Assembly: GCA_002633025.1 (NCBI GenBank)
Contig: NMRB01000534.1
Span: forward strand, 130,864 to 194,863
Source: Notospermus geniculatus
Lineage: Eukaryota; Nemertea; Pilidiophora; Heteronemertea; Lineidae
DNA: 64,000 nucleotides
Reading direction: 5' to 3'
In this document: piece by piece, positions 33,098 to 44,146 of the stretch
How positions within the stretch are numbered: the first letter of the stretch is position 1
Layout of the letters: the number at the start of each line of letters is the position of its first letter
Made by a program: the position numbers and the translations under genes
The notes under the pieces: generated by a model
Database searches by the model: none
What the model was told of the DNA's origin: nothing
The model's input: the letters and a program-made list of their open reading frames with translations, nothing else

Positions 33098-33354
33098 TTA
33101 TTTGATGAGTTTATAATGCCATTGGTGCTGAAATATTTCATTTGGTATGATATGACTTCGGTCTACATGCAGTATAGGAAGGTCGTGCAAATTACACAAG
33201 TTTTGGAAAACTGTAAGTCAGGGATTAGTGAAGGAAAAGGTTTATAGCTTGGCAGGGGAACCACTGACATAGGTATATAAAGAATTGGTGAAGAAGGAGT
33301 GAGCCATTTAGAAAACCAGTGGTACACAAACAGAACAATTTACTAGTACTTTTT

Positions 33355-33564
33355 TGAATACACCGATTCCACATCTCACACGATCGCAGCAGGATCCCAT
33401 GGATCCCAGGCGGCGGTATCGGGAACCAACACGTGTTTTTCAACCTCGATCTAGGAAATATTTGCCCTTACTCCTGGTAGTGAGGTTGAAAACGGAAGTG
33501 GCCGTCGAAAATTCTACTAGGGGCGCTGCGATCGTGCGAGATGTGAAATCGGTGTATTTAGGGA
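33355..33564. mobile_element. AATACACCGATTCCACATC foldback element
   Basis: The ends gaatacaccgattccacatc and gatgtgaaatcggtgtattt are inverted and continue through cgatcgcagc / gctgcgatcg. It is 210 bp long, in the exon 7-8a intron. Confidence 0.72.
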
Positions 33565-34593
33565 TTGCCAATTCAGTTGGGGTCTGCAGAGTGTAACAAG
33601 GGAAGGGACATCCTCTCACTGNGTGTGCGCACTGGTTAAGATTGAAGGTCGAAGGTCATGAAGAGGCAAAGAAATTAGCTGGTTAGACATCATTCATGAT
33701 CACAACAGTGACGTCTCATGACAGAAGCGCAGATTGTTAGGTGGGTTCACAGCAGGAGATTGGTGAAAGTGGAAAACCCTCGTCAAGTTCAAGTCGTCCA
33801 AAATGAGAATAGTATCACTGGAAGATGTACGAATAGAAAAAGTTGATGACATGACGCAACCTACAGTCTATGACTGAATAGTGAGGAACTGACAAATTGA
33901 CACACAGGCCCGTATTCTATAAGCCTCCTTAACTCTAAAGCTAGGAATCCACTGCAGATTTTCTGCGTTGCGACTTAAGGTCCACTTTGAGCTTTTGTAT
34001 TCTGGCCTGCAAACAATAGCTAAAGGTAAACCTTAGAGTTAAGGAAGCTTCTAGAACACGGCCCATTGTCTGATATAAGATTGGTTCTGGATCTCACCAC
34101 TAGGGCTACGCATACAGAGATCGGTATCACCTGCCATCCACATACTGTAATCAGCCGAAACACAGCCGATTCAACCAATCACCACATTTTCTTTCGGCTG
34201 CTTTTCAGCCAATCAAGTGGACAGAAAGCGACGCAAGTATAAGCCCTAGTGGCAAGATCTGAAACTAATCTACGTCTTATAAGTTGTAAATATGCAGGAG
34301 GAAATAAAAATTTAATTCGGAACAAAAAAGATGCCACAGTCAGACGGACATGTTTACTTAGATTTACTCCAGGGACAAAGAACTTCAACATGAAATGTTC
34401 ATGAGACGGAACCAAAAAAAGAAATAACTGAAAATAATTTTTGAGTGAGAAAATAAATTTGTGAAATTTTCACACCATGATCCTTCATTGTATGGAATAC
34501 ATCCTCAACGTATTTATGACCCAACAGGACGACAGACTAAACAATTTGTGGAATGTCTTGAACTGAGAGGGTTTCAGAAAATGATGATGACAA

Positions 34594-34614
34594 GAAGAAG
34601 AAGAAGAAGAAGAG
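34594..34614 (+). repeat. AGA/AAG microsatellite
   Basis: About seven units of the agaaga type; simple sequence in an intron. Confidence 0.85.
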
Positions 34615-34692
34615 GGGTTAATATATAATAAAGACTGGAATTCCTAACATTCTTGATTTTCGCAATACATTCAAAAGTGTCCAAAAATGGAT

Positions 34693-35087
34693 ATTAGTGA
34701 GGTTTCGCAAATCTAACGAAAGACGAAGTACGAAATACGAAATTCAACTTCATTTCCAGGACCTGATGTATTTCTGGAGATGGTTGCTACCACAAATGTC
34801 CCTGCTGCCAGTGTGTCTTTTAGCATATCATGTAAGATCGAGAGAGTTGTGGTGCATCTTTAGGTTTTAAATTTTCACTTCGTATCTACGAAGGGGAAAC
34901 GAAAGATTTTCAAAGTTTAATATCCACCGTAACTCTATCGGTCTAACGTCATACGCTAAAAGACGCTCTTGCAGCAAGCGATATTTGTGGTACCAACCAC
35001 CTCCTGAAATACATCACGTCATGGAAATGAAGTCCAATTTCGTATTTCGTACTCCGTGTTTCGTCAGATTTGCGAAACCTCGCTATT
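34693..35087. mobile_element. TTAGTGAGGTTTCGCAAA foldback, copy 1
   Basis: About 395 bp. The left arm attagtgaggtttcgcaaat runs for about 90 bp and returns as the right arm atttgcgaaacctcgctatt. The inside includes taccacaaatgtccctgctg / agcgatatttgtggta. The sister copy is at 52524. Confidence 0.78.
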
Positions 35088-35131
35088 CAGCCTTCAAAAC
35101 ATCTCAGATTTTGACGAGATGATATGCAATC

Positions 35132-35366
35132 TACTGTAAAGCAATATAATTTCGCGGCTGGAAATTTTCGCGAATCAAGAATTATAGACATATTAGCGGC
35201 AGGATATTTTCGCGAGTCTGTGCCATTTTTTTCAGTTTGTATTCACGGACCGTATTTATCACTTGCGTATATTCATATTCGCGACAGGAAATTTTCGCGA
35301 CTCGTACACTCTCGCGAAATTCGCGAAAATTTCCTGCACGCGAAATTTTCCTGCTTTACAGTATTT
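35132..35366. mobile_element. ACTGTAAAGCA...AATTTTCGCG element, copy 1
   Basis: The ends tactgtaaagcaatataatt and gaaattttcctgctttacag are inverted, and the interior repeats gaaattttcgcga. It lies directly after the 34693-35087 element. Confidence 0.72.
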
Positions 35367-35955
35367 GACCAGAAAGCGATTTCCTTTTTTGCACTCAGAT
35401 GAAAAATATGTTTATCTCCGAATCTCTGGTGCGAATGCTTCAAACCCCAGTCTTGGCATGTCATTCAATGAGTAATCGATAAACCATGCAAAGACAACAG
35501 TGGATTATATTGGCCTCTTCGTAATTTACAAATTCAGATTCAAATTGAAATTGACACACGTAATTTCATCAAAAGACTTGTAGATTCAAAATGAGGTGAA
35601 ATATTTGGCACTAAAATGTTGATATTGGCAAGACTGCTAGATAAATTCTCCACGAATGAAACAGAGGCATGTCACCTTTTCTTACTTGATGCAGGTATCA
35701 TTTCAAATCCACTGATGTCATTTTTTTTCATAGCCAAACACAACAAAAACATGTCATAAAATATGTATATCATTAGAACCTGAAATTCAAAACCAGCATA
35801 GTGGCAGAAAATAGCACATTGCTAGGAATCAGACGTGAAAACTGAGTTTCCACAAGATGACCAAAATGTGACACTACTGCAAAAGTTCATCATTGTCCCA
35901 AAGTGCAGCATACCTAGCACACACTGGCTTCATGTAATTGCATGAAGATGCAAAT

Positions 35956-36182
35956 ATAAACCCTTTCGTGGCACTGGACTGGAGCAAAAAATTTGATCGT
36001 CCGATTGCCCATTTTCACCCTCTCTGGTGGCAGATGACGAACAAAAACCACAGCCAATCCACTCACTTTGCATCTTCTACATGTTCTGATTGGTGCTAAG
36101 TTTGAAAGAAGGCGAAAAAAGGGCAACCCGTAGCTGATGGAGTTCGCAAGTAGTGACAACGGGTGCATCGTGAAAGGGTTAA
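35956..36182. mobile_element. AACCCTTTCGTGGCACTGG element
   Basis: The ends aaaccctttcgtggcactgg and gggtgcatcgtgaaagggtt are inverted, with TTAA at the right end. It has no reliable coding frame. Confidence 0.65.
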
Positions 36183-36314
36183 GAAGCCATTCTGAGAATT
36201 GGACCCTAAAAAGGGTTATTTTATTTGTGTGTGCACTCTCAGTCAGGCAAATTGTTGAAAAAGGTTGCAAAAAATACTGAAAGTTCACACAATCATGGAT
36301 CACTTCCACGTGAT

Positions 36315-36553
36315 AAAGTCTGGCAACACCTATCTTCGACCTAATGGAATGCGGAAGTCATGTAATGTGGCAGAGCTTTGCGGTTTTTTAATCATGCCTG
36401 TCGATCACTTGTCATGCTTGTGGTCGTTCCCGATTGTTCGTGTTGTCCGCCGGTCATTCAATAGCCCCATGTGATAAAGGTCCGTGGAAAATCCAACGAT
36501 CAATTTCCTAACTTGCGCATTCCATTAGGTCAAAGATAGATGTTGCCAGACTT
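36315..36553. mobile_element. AAGTCYGGCAACATCT inverted-repeat element, second copy
   Basis: Ends aaagtctggcaacacctatc and gatagatgttgccagactta enclose the same words as 45186-45426 (tgtggcagagct, cggtcattcaatag). It lies in the intron between exons 36686-36727 and 30671-30798. Confidence 0.75.
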
Positions 36554-36685
36554 AACCGATGGTTCATGAAACTGTAGCTTGAATGGTGACTGAAAATTGG
36601 CCAATTTGCCATTCACGAATAACTACATGGTCACCAAGAGCAGTATTTGCTATTTTAGTTTGTTGATTTTTCTAGCAAGACTTAC

Positions 36686-36727
36686 CACACACGGACTTTG
36701 ATTCTGTCTGAGGAGTTATGGCATTCA
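36686..36727 (-). CDS. unc13: UNC13 micro-exon: C2B strand ECHNSSDRIKVRV
   Basis: A 42-nt exon, phase 2-2 (acceptor CTTTTCAG, donor GTAAGT), encoding ECHNSSDRIKVRV plus two bases of the following tryptophan codon. The words match Munc13-1 exactly (F-ECHNSSDRIKVRVW-DED). It is too short for ordinary ORF detection. It precedes the second alternative pair, which supplies the last base of the Trp codon and calcium loop 3. Confidence 0.95.
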
Positions 36728-37131
36728 CTGAAAAGGAAAGCACTCAGTATTCATACAAATAAGGTAGATACAGCGTGGTTGTTTAAATGGAGACTCCATT
36801 CATTGTGTATTTTGAATTTTTGAAATATCGTTAATACATTCAAATTCATTGATATCTGCAACATGTCATATTTTTTTAACATTAGCAAACTCATCATTTT
36901 AAATATTTTATGGTATATATCCCAAGGGGACCATTGCACAGCACATCTGATATCATATGTGCTCAATGCATACTTATGAAGGTACAACCAATAGGCCTAG
37001 GCAATCACAGTATTTAGCTCATTCACTACAAAGGTCGTCAGCCTATTGACACTAGTGACATCACAACACATGGCAATAGTCTCCATTGATTGACATAAAT
37101 TCAACAGTTTACTATGAGTGGAGTCTCCCCT

Positions 37132-37305
37132 TAATGATGACGTAATCTTCATCAGAACTGGGTGTATCGAAGAAGGAACCATGAACCAGCTACTTCGGTT
37201 ATGATGACATCGTCTTCATCAGAACAGAGTTTATTCTATCGAAGAGGGAGCCACAGGCTACCTTGGTAATGATGACGTCATTCCCCATCAGAACTGGGTT
37301 TACCT
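37132..37305 (+). repeat. Tandem repeat of about 65 bp
   Basis: Two to three diverged units around atgatgacgt--tcttcatcagaactgggt, ending about 100 bases from the C2B core exon. Confidence 0.6.
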
Positions 37306-37408
37306 AAGTTTTCATTTCATCCAATTTCATTATACCAAACTTAACAAGTAAAACTGAAGCAGATGACACCACTGCTTCAGTGACTGATCACGAACTCTCC
37401 AAACTTAC

Positions 37409-37550
37409 AAATAAAACTTCTCATGCCAGACTGGGTTAAGGTCTTGCGGCACCGTCTTCGTCCTCTTCTTCGTCTTGCCGACCTGTACCGTCACGTATGG
37501 ATCACTCGTCCCCGTCTTATCCTTTCCTATTAAACCTTGTGCACAGATGA
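37409..37550 (-). CDS. unc13: UNC13 exon: C2B core with calcium loop 1
   Basis: A 142-nt exon, phase 1 to 2 (acceptor TCGTTTCCAG, donor GTAAGT). It encodes [19 protein letters not shown], then [13 protein letters not shown] and [11 protein letters not shown], the typical C2 strands. The aspartates in KDKTG and SDPY correspond to the loop-1 calcium ligands of Munc13-1 C2B (D705 and D711). The lysine-rich KTKKRTK strand fits phosphoinositide contact. It lies between the two alternative-exon pairs. Confidence 0.97.
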
Positions 37551-38030
37551 CTGGAAACGAAAACCAGGAGCGTTAAGCTAGTTACAGGATAATGTAATAT
37601 TGTCTTCTAGAAAATATGACAAAATCTCTCCAAGTTCAACTTCAAAGGGGAGTCTGATATATAGCTGTTATTTCATATTCATACAGTAGAAAAGATTTAG
37701 ACACATCTAGTATTGGAAGATTTTTGTCATGTCTATCAGATCAGTGTTAATTCAGAAAATAATCCTACTGAATTTATTTACAATGTATATGCTTCATAAA
37801 GTTGGAGAAACGGTGGGAGGAAAAGTAAAAGGCATACTGCTGAATGATTCTGAAATCATATTTGAAATCTACGCTGGGGATATAACTATTTCATTGTGTG
37901 AATTAGCAAAAAGGATAAAGTAAAGTTGAATGAGCTGCTCTTTGTGATCCCAAGAAAGGTTTCTGGCAAGACAGAGCTAATACTGTTGGAATGGCTTTGA
38001 CACTGCTATGTGCAGCAGCAGTATTCGAAA

Positions 38031-38227
38031 ATTGTGACTGTGACAGCAAAATGAGTCGGAATGCGCACAGAAGATGACCCAAGGTGACACCAACGGTTTG
38101 ATGATTTCAGCATTGTCTGCCCATCGTGAAATTTGACTTTTGTCAATTTCTATGATTGTTCTCTGGTGTCATCTTGGGTCTTCTTTCCGGCGCATTCCGA
38201 CTCATTTTGCTGTCACAGGTCACAATT
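38031..38227. mobile_element. TGAGATGACACCAGGAG element K3
   Basis: The ends attgtgactgtgacagcaaa and tttgctgtcacaggtcacaa are inverted. The core, on the other strand, reads agatgacaccagagaac and gggcagacaatgctgaa. It is a third end type on the same core. Confidence 0.68.
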
Positions 38228-38896
38228 TAACGTTTAAGCCTAACTAGATTCTATGCCACTGATCAAGGACCTACAGTTCTCATGCTGTCGATCTTATCGT
38301 CAAACAGTTTTTTCCATTACAAAATACACTTTGATAAGGAAGCTGATTTGAGCACCGTTCACAGGATGCCTTTTCTATCGGATTTGTCTTCATTCATTCC
38401 AGCATTTCTTGTTGAAAACTGTATGGTAATGAAGCAATACTGGTAGTTTATCATACCACACTCACCACATTTTATTCTATGGTCAGACAGGTCCAGAAAA
38501 ACTCCCACCTGCTACATGGTACTACAGTCCCTGCTTTTGTCTTACCCATTCACAAAGCATTCAGCAACCAATATGACAACATCGGGTCACAACATACATA
38601 TCCCATTTAACATACGAAATTCACAGGGTCACAAAATAGAGCAGAAAGGTGAGGTGTATAGTAAATTCCTGTCCCAGTGCTTGTATCTTTCTTCACAGAA
38701 ATAGGTATGAATGGAGAAGGTTTCTATAGTGGCAACATCACTGTGTTGTTGGTCAAGGTCTAGGTGACGCAATGTATTTTGCTTATTATATCATGACAAG
38801 TGCCCCATCTGGGCCGAATAGCACCAACAGTGTCTAAAAGAGAGGTATGCAATGTCTTTTTATACCATTTATACAGAATTTCTCTGTTAGGCCCTG

Positions 38897-39083
38897 TTAA
38901 GGCCTGTTTCCACTACAACGAATTCTGCTGCGGTTTGTGGCGTCGGAGCGGTTTTCACAGGGTTTTGGATAATCCTTCCATGGTTTAACAATACATGGCG
39001 TGTTAATTATCCCAATGCCTGTGAAAACTGCTCCGGCGCCACAAACCGAAGCGGAATCCGTTGTAGTGGAAACAGGTCTTTAG
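38897..39083. mobile_element. TTTCCACTACG inverted-repeat element, copy 3 (best preserved)
   Basis: The ends ttaaggcctgtttccactac and gtagtggaaacaggtcttta are inverted over about 30 bp. The arms also include gcggtttgtggcg and cgccacaaaccg. It lies in the intron between exon 5b and the C2B core exon. Confidence 0.75.
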
Positions 39084-40357
39084 TGGTATCCAACTTTCTC
39101 GGCAGTCGGCGCTGGGTGTTTCAGTGATGGGTTTATCAAGGCAAAAGGCAGAGAAACCAATGGCAAATAAATGTGTAGACACTCCATCCTTTTGTGTACC
39201 TGGGACAGGTTTTAGACAGGGTGACAAGGAGGTTCAGAAGCAATAAATTTGAGGTGATGGTGTTCACAAAACATCTGATGTGATTGATACAAAACGGTGT
39301 GTGATAGCTTCAGAAAATAAAAGAAGTGCTAGAAATCTAAGTTAATCATTTATCAAAGCTTTATGGGGTAAAAGTAGCGTAAGTATTATCATTTTACCGT
39401 TTGATGGACTGGACATCATTTGGGCTATACAGCATAATTTGACACCAGGATTTGAAAAATTCAGAAGTATTCATGTCCTTTTATTCTTTAGTAGAATGAA
39501 AAATTCAAATGTTGCCAGCAACAGCACCATCCTGAAGAGAGAACCTGACCCCAGAATCCCATGGTGAAAATTGATTCCAACATCATAATTGGAATGACCG
39601 CTACAGCAGACAAACCCCCAGGCACAATTTGTAAAGACTGATGGGAAATTAAGAGTGTACTACTATCTCATTGTTGTTAGAGTGCAGGCATTTCACATGA
39701 AGCTCCTACAAACCAGCATGGTAATAGGCTTTTTTGTTTGTCCATGAGATATCCTAGACCAGGCATCTGGGTGTAATAGTGTAATGAAGAAGACCTTTGC
39801 TAAGGGTTGAAAAGGGGACAACAAAGCTACCTTCCCTTTCTGGGGGTTACACCATTCTTTCTCTTTGCATTTTGTAAGAACACAGTAACATCAGCCCTGG
39901 TATGACACAACAGGATGATTGGGATTTTCAACGTTGAATATTACTGGTATTTTTTTTTCTTCATTTTTTCTTTTGATTCAACAGGAGATCTACTGTGACT
40001 AAAGTTGGAGCGAAGGAAGGGATACCAGTGATATCCATAACAATGTCAATATCTGACCCTGTGGTCAGAAGTATTGACGTTTCATTGATTACTGACATTG
40101 ATATTTATCATCATACCATTTCATGACATTGTCAAAATTAAATGGTACCGAGATTTTGAAGTCTAGTTCTCAACCCTGGGATTGTTCTGAAACCTGTGAC
40201 ACCACTGGTACTAAGGTACCCAAGATTATTTCGCTACATGGAAACAGCTTAGGTAACCTATGTTGATGTTAACTTCACAAGACCGAGATCATTTTCTCTC
40301 TGCAAGATGATGCTGTTCGACTGACAAAGTTCATGGCGATTAGGGTTATTCTCTAAC

Positions 40358-40464
40358 CTGTTATAGCAATTTTAGCGGACCATTTAGAGGTGCCATCTAG
40401 TACACTTTGTTTCACTGCCTTCATATGTCCAGAATGACAGATGCCATCGACAGCGAACACTTGT
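40358..40464 (-). CDS. unc13: UNC13 alternative exon 5b (duplicate of 5a)
   Basis: A 107-nt exon, phase 2 to 1 (acceptor CTCGTATTTCAG, donor GTTAGA). It encodes [20 protein letters not shown], then [15 protein letters not shown]. Compared with 5a it changes the two lysines and glutamine after VD into G-I-C, N to H, S to A twice, and L to I. The splice sites are intact and the changes are conservative at the C2B end, so it looks functional and not like a decayed copy. The donor GTTAGA is weaker than that of 5a, which may matter for choice between them. Confidence 0.94.
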
Positions 40465-40683
40465 CTGAAATACGAGAAGAGAAGAAGAAACCAAAATAAT
40501 AAACACGATGCAAATAAACAATAGGTGTCCAGAACGAAATGAATGCATTCAACAATGGACCTGTAGCGGGTGACTGACCTTGGGATACGTCACTGGTCAA
40601 CGACCACTCAATACAGTCACTGACATCAGGGTTTTTATCACATTGAACAAGACCAACACAGACCTGCCCACCAACAAATTGAT

Positions 40684-41357
40684 ATACTGTAAAGCAAGAT
40701 AATTTCGCGGCAGGAAATTTTCGCGAGTCTGCCATTTTTTCACAGTTTTTTTTTCAGGGACCATATTTATCACTTGCATGTAGGCTATTTAGTATAGGTC
40801 AATATAGCCTCAAAAATAGATACAGTAAGCTCGAGTTTAAACCAAGGGTTCATTATGTTCATAAGCACACCCACAATCGAAATGGATCTAATCAGTTGCG
40901 TTCAAATCCAGGCCAGCCTAGGCCTTGAGCCACCGATTCCAGCCATTCAGCATAATACTTGTTATGTTTTATTCACTCCCATTTCGATTGTGGGTGTGCT
41001 TTAATGAACATAATGAACCGGTGGGTTTAAATGCCGTATTTTTGATAGCGTGTATAGAGCCCACTAGGCATCCTGTTACCACCCACTCCCAATCGTGCAC
41101 TGTGCCGTGTATTCGGTGTCTATGCAATTAGTGTCAAACAAGCCAGGGTGCTATTACCCTGTAACCTGGCTTTTGTTTCCGAAACCGTTGACGTCATAGC
41201 AATCATCACAATGCCACCCCTTGCCCACGATCCTAATCAGCCCCAGTTCCCGAAAAATATTGCCCAAGAACTGTGAAATATTCGTGCCAGGAAATTTTCG
41301 TGACTCGACACTCTCGCGAAAATTTCCTGCAAGCGAAATTTTCCTGCTTTACAGTAA
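40684..41357. mobile_element. ACTGTAAAGCA element, copy 2, split by other sequence
   Basis: The left end tactgtaaagcaagataatt and the right end attttcctgctttacagtaa belong together, with gaaattttcgcgagtc near both. Between them, at about 40850-41005, is a different palindrome with acccacaatcgaaatgg and its complement. All of this lies in the intron between alternative exons 5a and 5b. Confidence 0.68.
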
Positions 41358-41390
41358 ACAACAATGAGACAAGTAAATACTCAGAATCAA

Positions 41391-41728
41391 CCATGAGAGT
41401 GACAGTCAAAAATCAGCCGGTGACCAATGAGTTACCGGTTCAAATTTCATTCCGATCATTCTTTCGTCTGATTAAGAATGCGACCAACGAAAAGTATCCT
41501 AAACGAGGTCGATTTCACTGTACAAATACCAATTAGCGTTTGACTGACAGTTCATCAAGCATGAGAGTGACAGTGTGCACCAGACTCTCACTGCATGGGA
41601 CTGACAGCTTCAAATCCCATTTTGACCACTGTAATCCGATTAAGAATGGAACGATGGAAAATCATCCAAAATGGTGTCAATTTCATCGTACAGTTACCAA
41701 TTAGCGTTTGATTGACAGTTCATCAATA
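41391..41728 (+). repeat. Tandem duplication of about 165 bp between exons 5a and 5b
   Basis: The unit 41391-41560 (catgagagtgacagt ... accaattagcgtttgactga ... cagttcatcaa) is repeated at about 41561-41728 with moderate divergence. It is placed in the intron that separates the two alternative exons. Confidence 0.7.
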
Positions 41729-41855
41729 TAATGGAGGCAGATCTGCAATCGACATGCAAAGTCACAAAATCATATTCATATCCCAAAGTCGAGACAGTGA
41801 AAGCCACATTCCCCATACCAGTCACATTCAAAGCAGACAACGGTCGCTATCTCAC

Positions 41856-41962
41856 CTGTTATGGCTAACTTAGCCGACCACTTGGACGTTCCATCGAGTA
41901 CACTTTGCTTTACAGATTTCATATTGCCTGAATGCTGTTTTTTGTCCACACTAAAAACTTGC
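41856..41962 (-). CDS. unc13: UNC13 alternative exon 5a (end of linker, first C2B strand)
   Basis: A 107-nt exon, phase 2 to 1 (acceptor TTAAACAACAG, donor GTGAGA). It encodes [20 protein letters not shown], then [15 protein letters not shown]. The [15 protein letters not shown] stretch is a hallmark of Munc13 at the entry to C2B. A homologous exon of identical length and phase lies 1391 bases downstream (40358-40464); the two proteins agree at 28 of 35 residues. Including both members, or neither, shifts the frame, so this exon should be used in place of its partner. Confidence 0.95.
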
Positions 41963-42016
41963 CTGTTGTTTAATAACAGAATGGTTATCAACAAGGTGTA
42001 ACAGCATCACGGTAAG

Positions 42017-42587
42017 AATGAGGAAGGCGCCATACTAGGCCACACGGTGTCGCTGCGAGCGTTGTGACCGAATTTTCTTTTCTCTAACGTTATTTCAGTT
42101 TACTTCTGGCATGAAAATAACCCGTTTGTTTTAACCCTTTCATCACGTGGGACCCGGTCACCGGGTCATCCAAACCCCCACGAAATTTCCTTGGGACCCG
42201 GTCACCGGGTCCTGTATAATGGAAGGTTTAAGTTGGAACAGATTTTTGTTAAAACAGTTCACGGATAAAACAGTTTTGAAAATATGGCACTCCGTAACCT
42301 GGTGACCATACATGCAGTAACGAAAGGGTTAATCACTCAACAGTAAAACTTACATCATCTTGTAGTAGATGAAAATTTCTCTAATTTCATCGCTTTTTTC
42401 CTTAAAACGACGAAATATGATACTGATAAATGCATATGTTTTGTCTCATTATTCCTGTAGAAAAATGTACAGGTCACTTTTACATGACGCAACGTCAACA
42501 CCTAAAATGACGTCAATGATGTTGCTAAGGTCACTTCACTCGCAGCGCCGACCTGTCGGGATAAACAAAATATCGCCCTCCTCATTA
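42017..42587. mobile_element. AATGAGGAACCGG element, copy 4, carrying a TTAACCCTTTC insert
   Basis: Outer sequence matches copies 1 and 2 (gttatttcagtttacttctg, cttttttccttaaaacgacg). It is interrupted at 42131-42332 by a TTAACCCTTTC element. Confidence 0.7.
42131..42332. mobile_element. TTAACCCTTTC element with a gacccggtcaccgggtc duplication
   Basis: TTAA occurs at both ends (42131-42134 and 42329-42332), with inverted ccctttc / gaaaggg. The strongly palindromic word gacccggtcaccgggtc occurs twice inside. A second TTAA-type element with similar ends is at 35956-36182. Confidence 0.72.
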
Positions 42588-43045
42588 TCAATTGATGTAT
42601 CCAGGAGCACAGCGTCAGAATGCATTTCCAAAAGAACAATATTTTTCAAACACGTTGCCTGTTTTCATAGCTCCGACTTATTGTCATCAACGCCAATAAA
42701 AACACATTTCATAATTGACGTTTGAAAGTGAAATACGCAGGTGTGATAATTAACCCAAGAATTGATTGAGACTGAACCATGCATTCCATTCCAAGCCCAA
42801 CATCAAATTGACTTTGTTACAGACTCATTACAACTCTCTCCTTTGAGTCTAGGTTCGTTACAAAGTCTTTTTCATTTTTTTTCTTCGGATAAGTTCCGCA
42901 GTTATTTAAAATGTTTCTGTATCTTCAGACTGAGACAATCTAAAGTGAAACATTGCTGGTGCCATTTCTCAAGGTGGTCTAGGAAAACCCATCGGATGTT
43001 GCTGAATGATCATTGTCATGTCCTTGATGGGTGCCGTGTTGATCA

Positions 43046-43455
43046 GCAATAAAATAATGAAGAAGTTTGGTAACACCTTTTTCATGATCAACTGTGTATT
43101 TTTTTAGCTTTCAACCCCTACTAGGCCTTCCTCAGGGTCTGATCAGATAGCAAAAGTAAAGTCGTCCCCGAATTTTCGACCCCAACTGGGGTCTTCCTCA
43201 GACACTTTCTAGTAGAGATCCCAGAAGTAAAAATCTTCTGGGATCTCCACTAGAAAGTGCCAGAGGCAGACCCCGATTGGGATCAAAAATTTGCGAAATT
43301 CGGAGACGACTTTACTTTTACTATCATTTTGTGTGTCGGTTTTTGTGCTCTATGTTGGATATCTGATCAGACCTGAAGAAGAGGGGTCGAAAGCTGGTCT
43401 CAAAAGTACACAGTTGATCACGAAATGGTGTTACCAAACTTCTTCATTATTTTGC
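43046..43455. mobile_element. Palindrome inside the 42971-43635 element
   Basis: The outer arms gcaataaaataatgaagaag (43046) and cttcttcattattttgc (right end) extend through ggtaacacc / ggtgttacc and cagttgatca. The stem includes ttcaacccctactaggcctt, which resembles the stem of the hairpin-tail family, so the two may be distant relatives. Confidence 0.65.
43148..43361 (+). mobile_element. Hairpin-tail element, copy 5, innermost of a triple nest
   Basis: Both arms and the tail are complete. A 10-bp repeat, tctgatcaga, flanks it (43138-43147 and 43362-43371). It has inserted into the loop of a second palindrome (43046-43455), which itself lies inside a GGTCTAGGAAAACCC element (42971-43635). 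Confidence 0.85.
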
Positions 43456-44146
43456 TGAATGATCAACAAGGGCTGTCAGATGTCTGTGCATTGATCTGCT
43501 ACGGTTTACTTGTTACATAGCTTGTTACTTGTTACGGTTTACTTTTTATGTAACTATTGAAATGTGTGGGTCCACCAAGACCATTAAGACTTTCCTCAAA
43601 TGTGACATCCGATGGGTTTTTCTAGACTGCCACACATCTCTGCCCAGCACTCCACCAGCTTCAGAGTAAATCTCAACAAAATTCTACCCACGGCCCTTAA
43701 AGCAAACAAATTATGCCAAGTTCAAAAGGAAAGAATTTCAGTTATGGGAAACATGTCCACTCTCTTGTTTAACATGGATACTGGGAAGTTGGCAAACATG
43801 TATGTAACCCTTTGACATTTACCACCACAGTTATTAATCATCAATATTTCCTAATTAGCAGTATAAATCACTTTCTTTTGATACTCCCATGCTGAGGCAT
43901 GTAATTTACAAGGATAGGAAATGGTGTGGAATACTAGTGGCAGAACCACGTACTTGGGCATTCACTGGCACGTCCAGTTCTTTTGTTAACAACATGAGAG
44001 AGACTACTAAATCATATTTGATATTTGGCTGTTCTGCAGCATAAGTAGCAGCTTTGAGAGAAGTTGGAATATTCCTCTCTCTCAAGAAAGGATATTCTCC
44101 AGTCAAGCCTCTATTCTTCGACCATATCGTGAATGTGCAGTTATTG

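Larger units (their letters stand above)
42971..43635. mobile_element. GGTCTAGGAAAACCC inverted-repeat element, interrupted copy
   Basis: The left end is ggtggtctaggaaaaccc and the right end gggtttttctagactgcc, an inverted pair. Without the inserts at 43046-43455 it would be about 250 bp, similar to its sister copies of about 180-190 bp. The inside carries the same words as the sisters, including gatcaacaagggctgtcaga and tattgaaatgtgtgggt. Confidence 0.75.
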
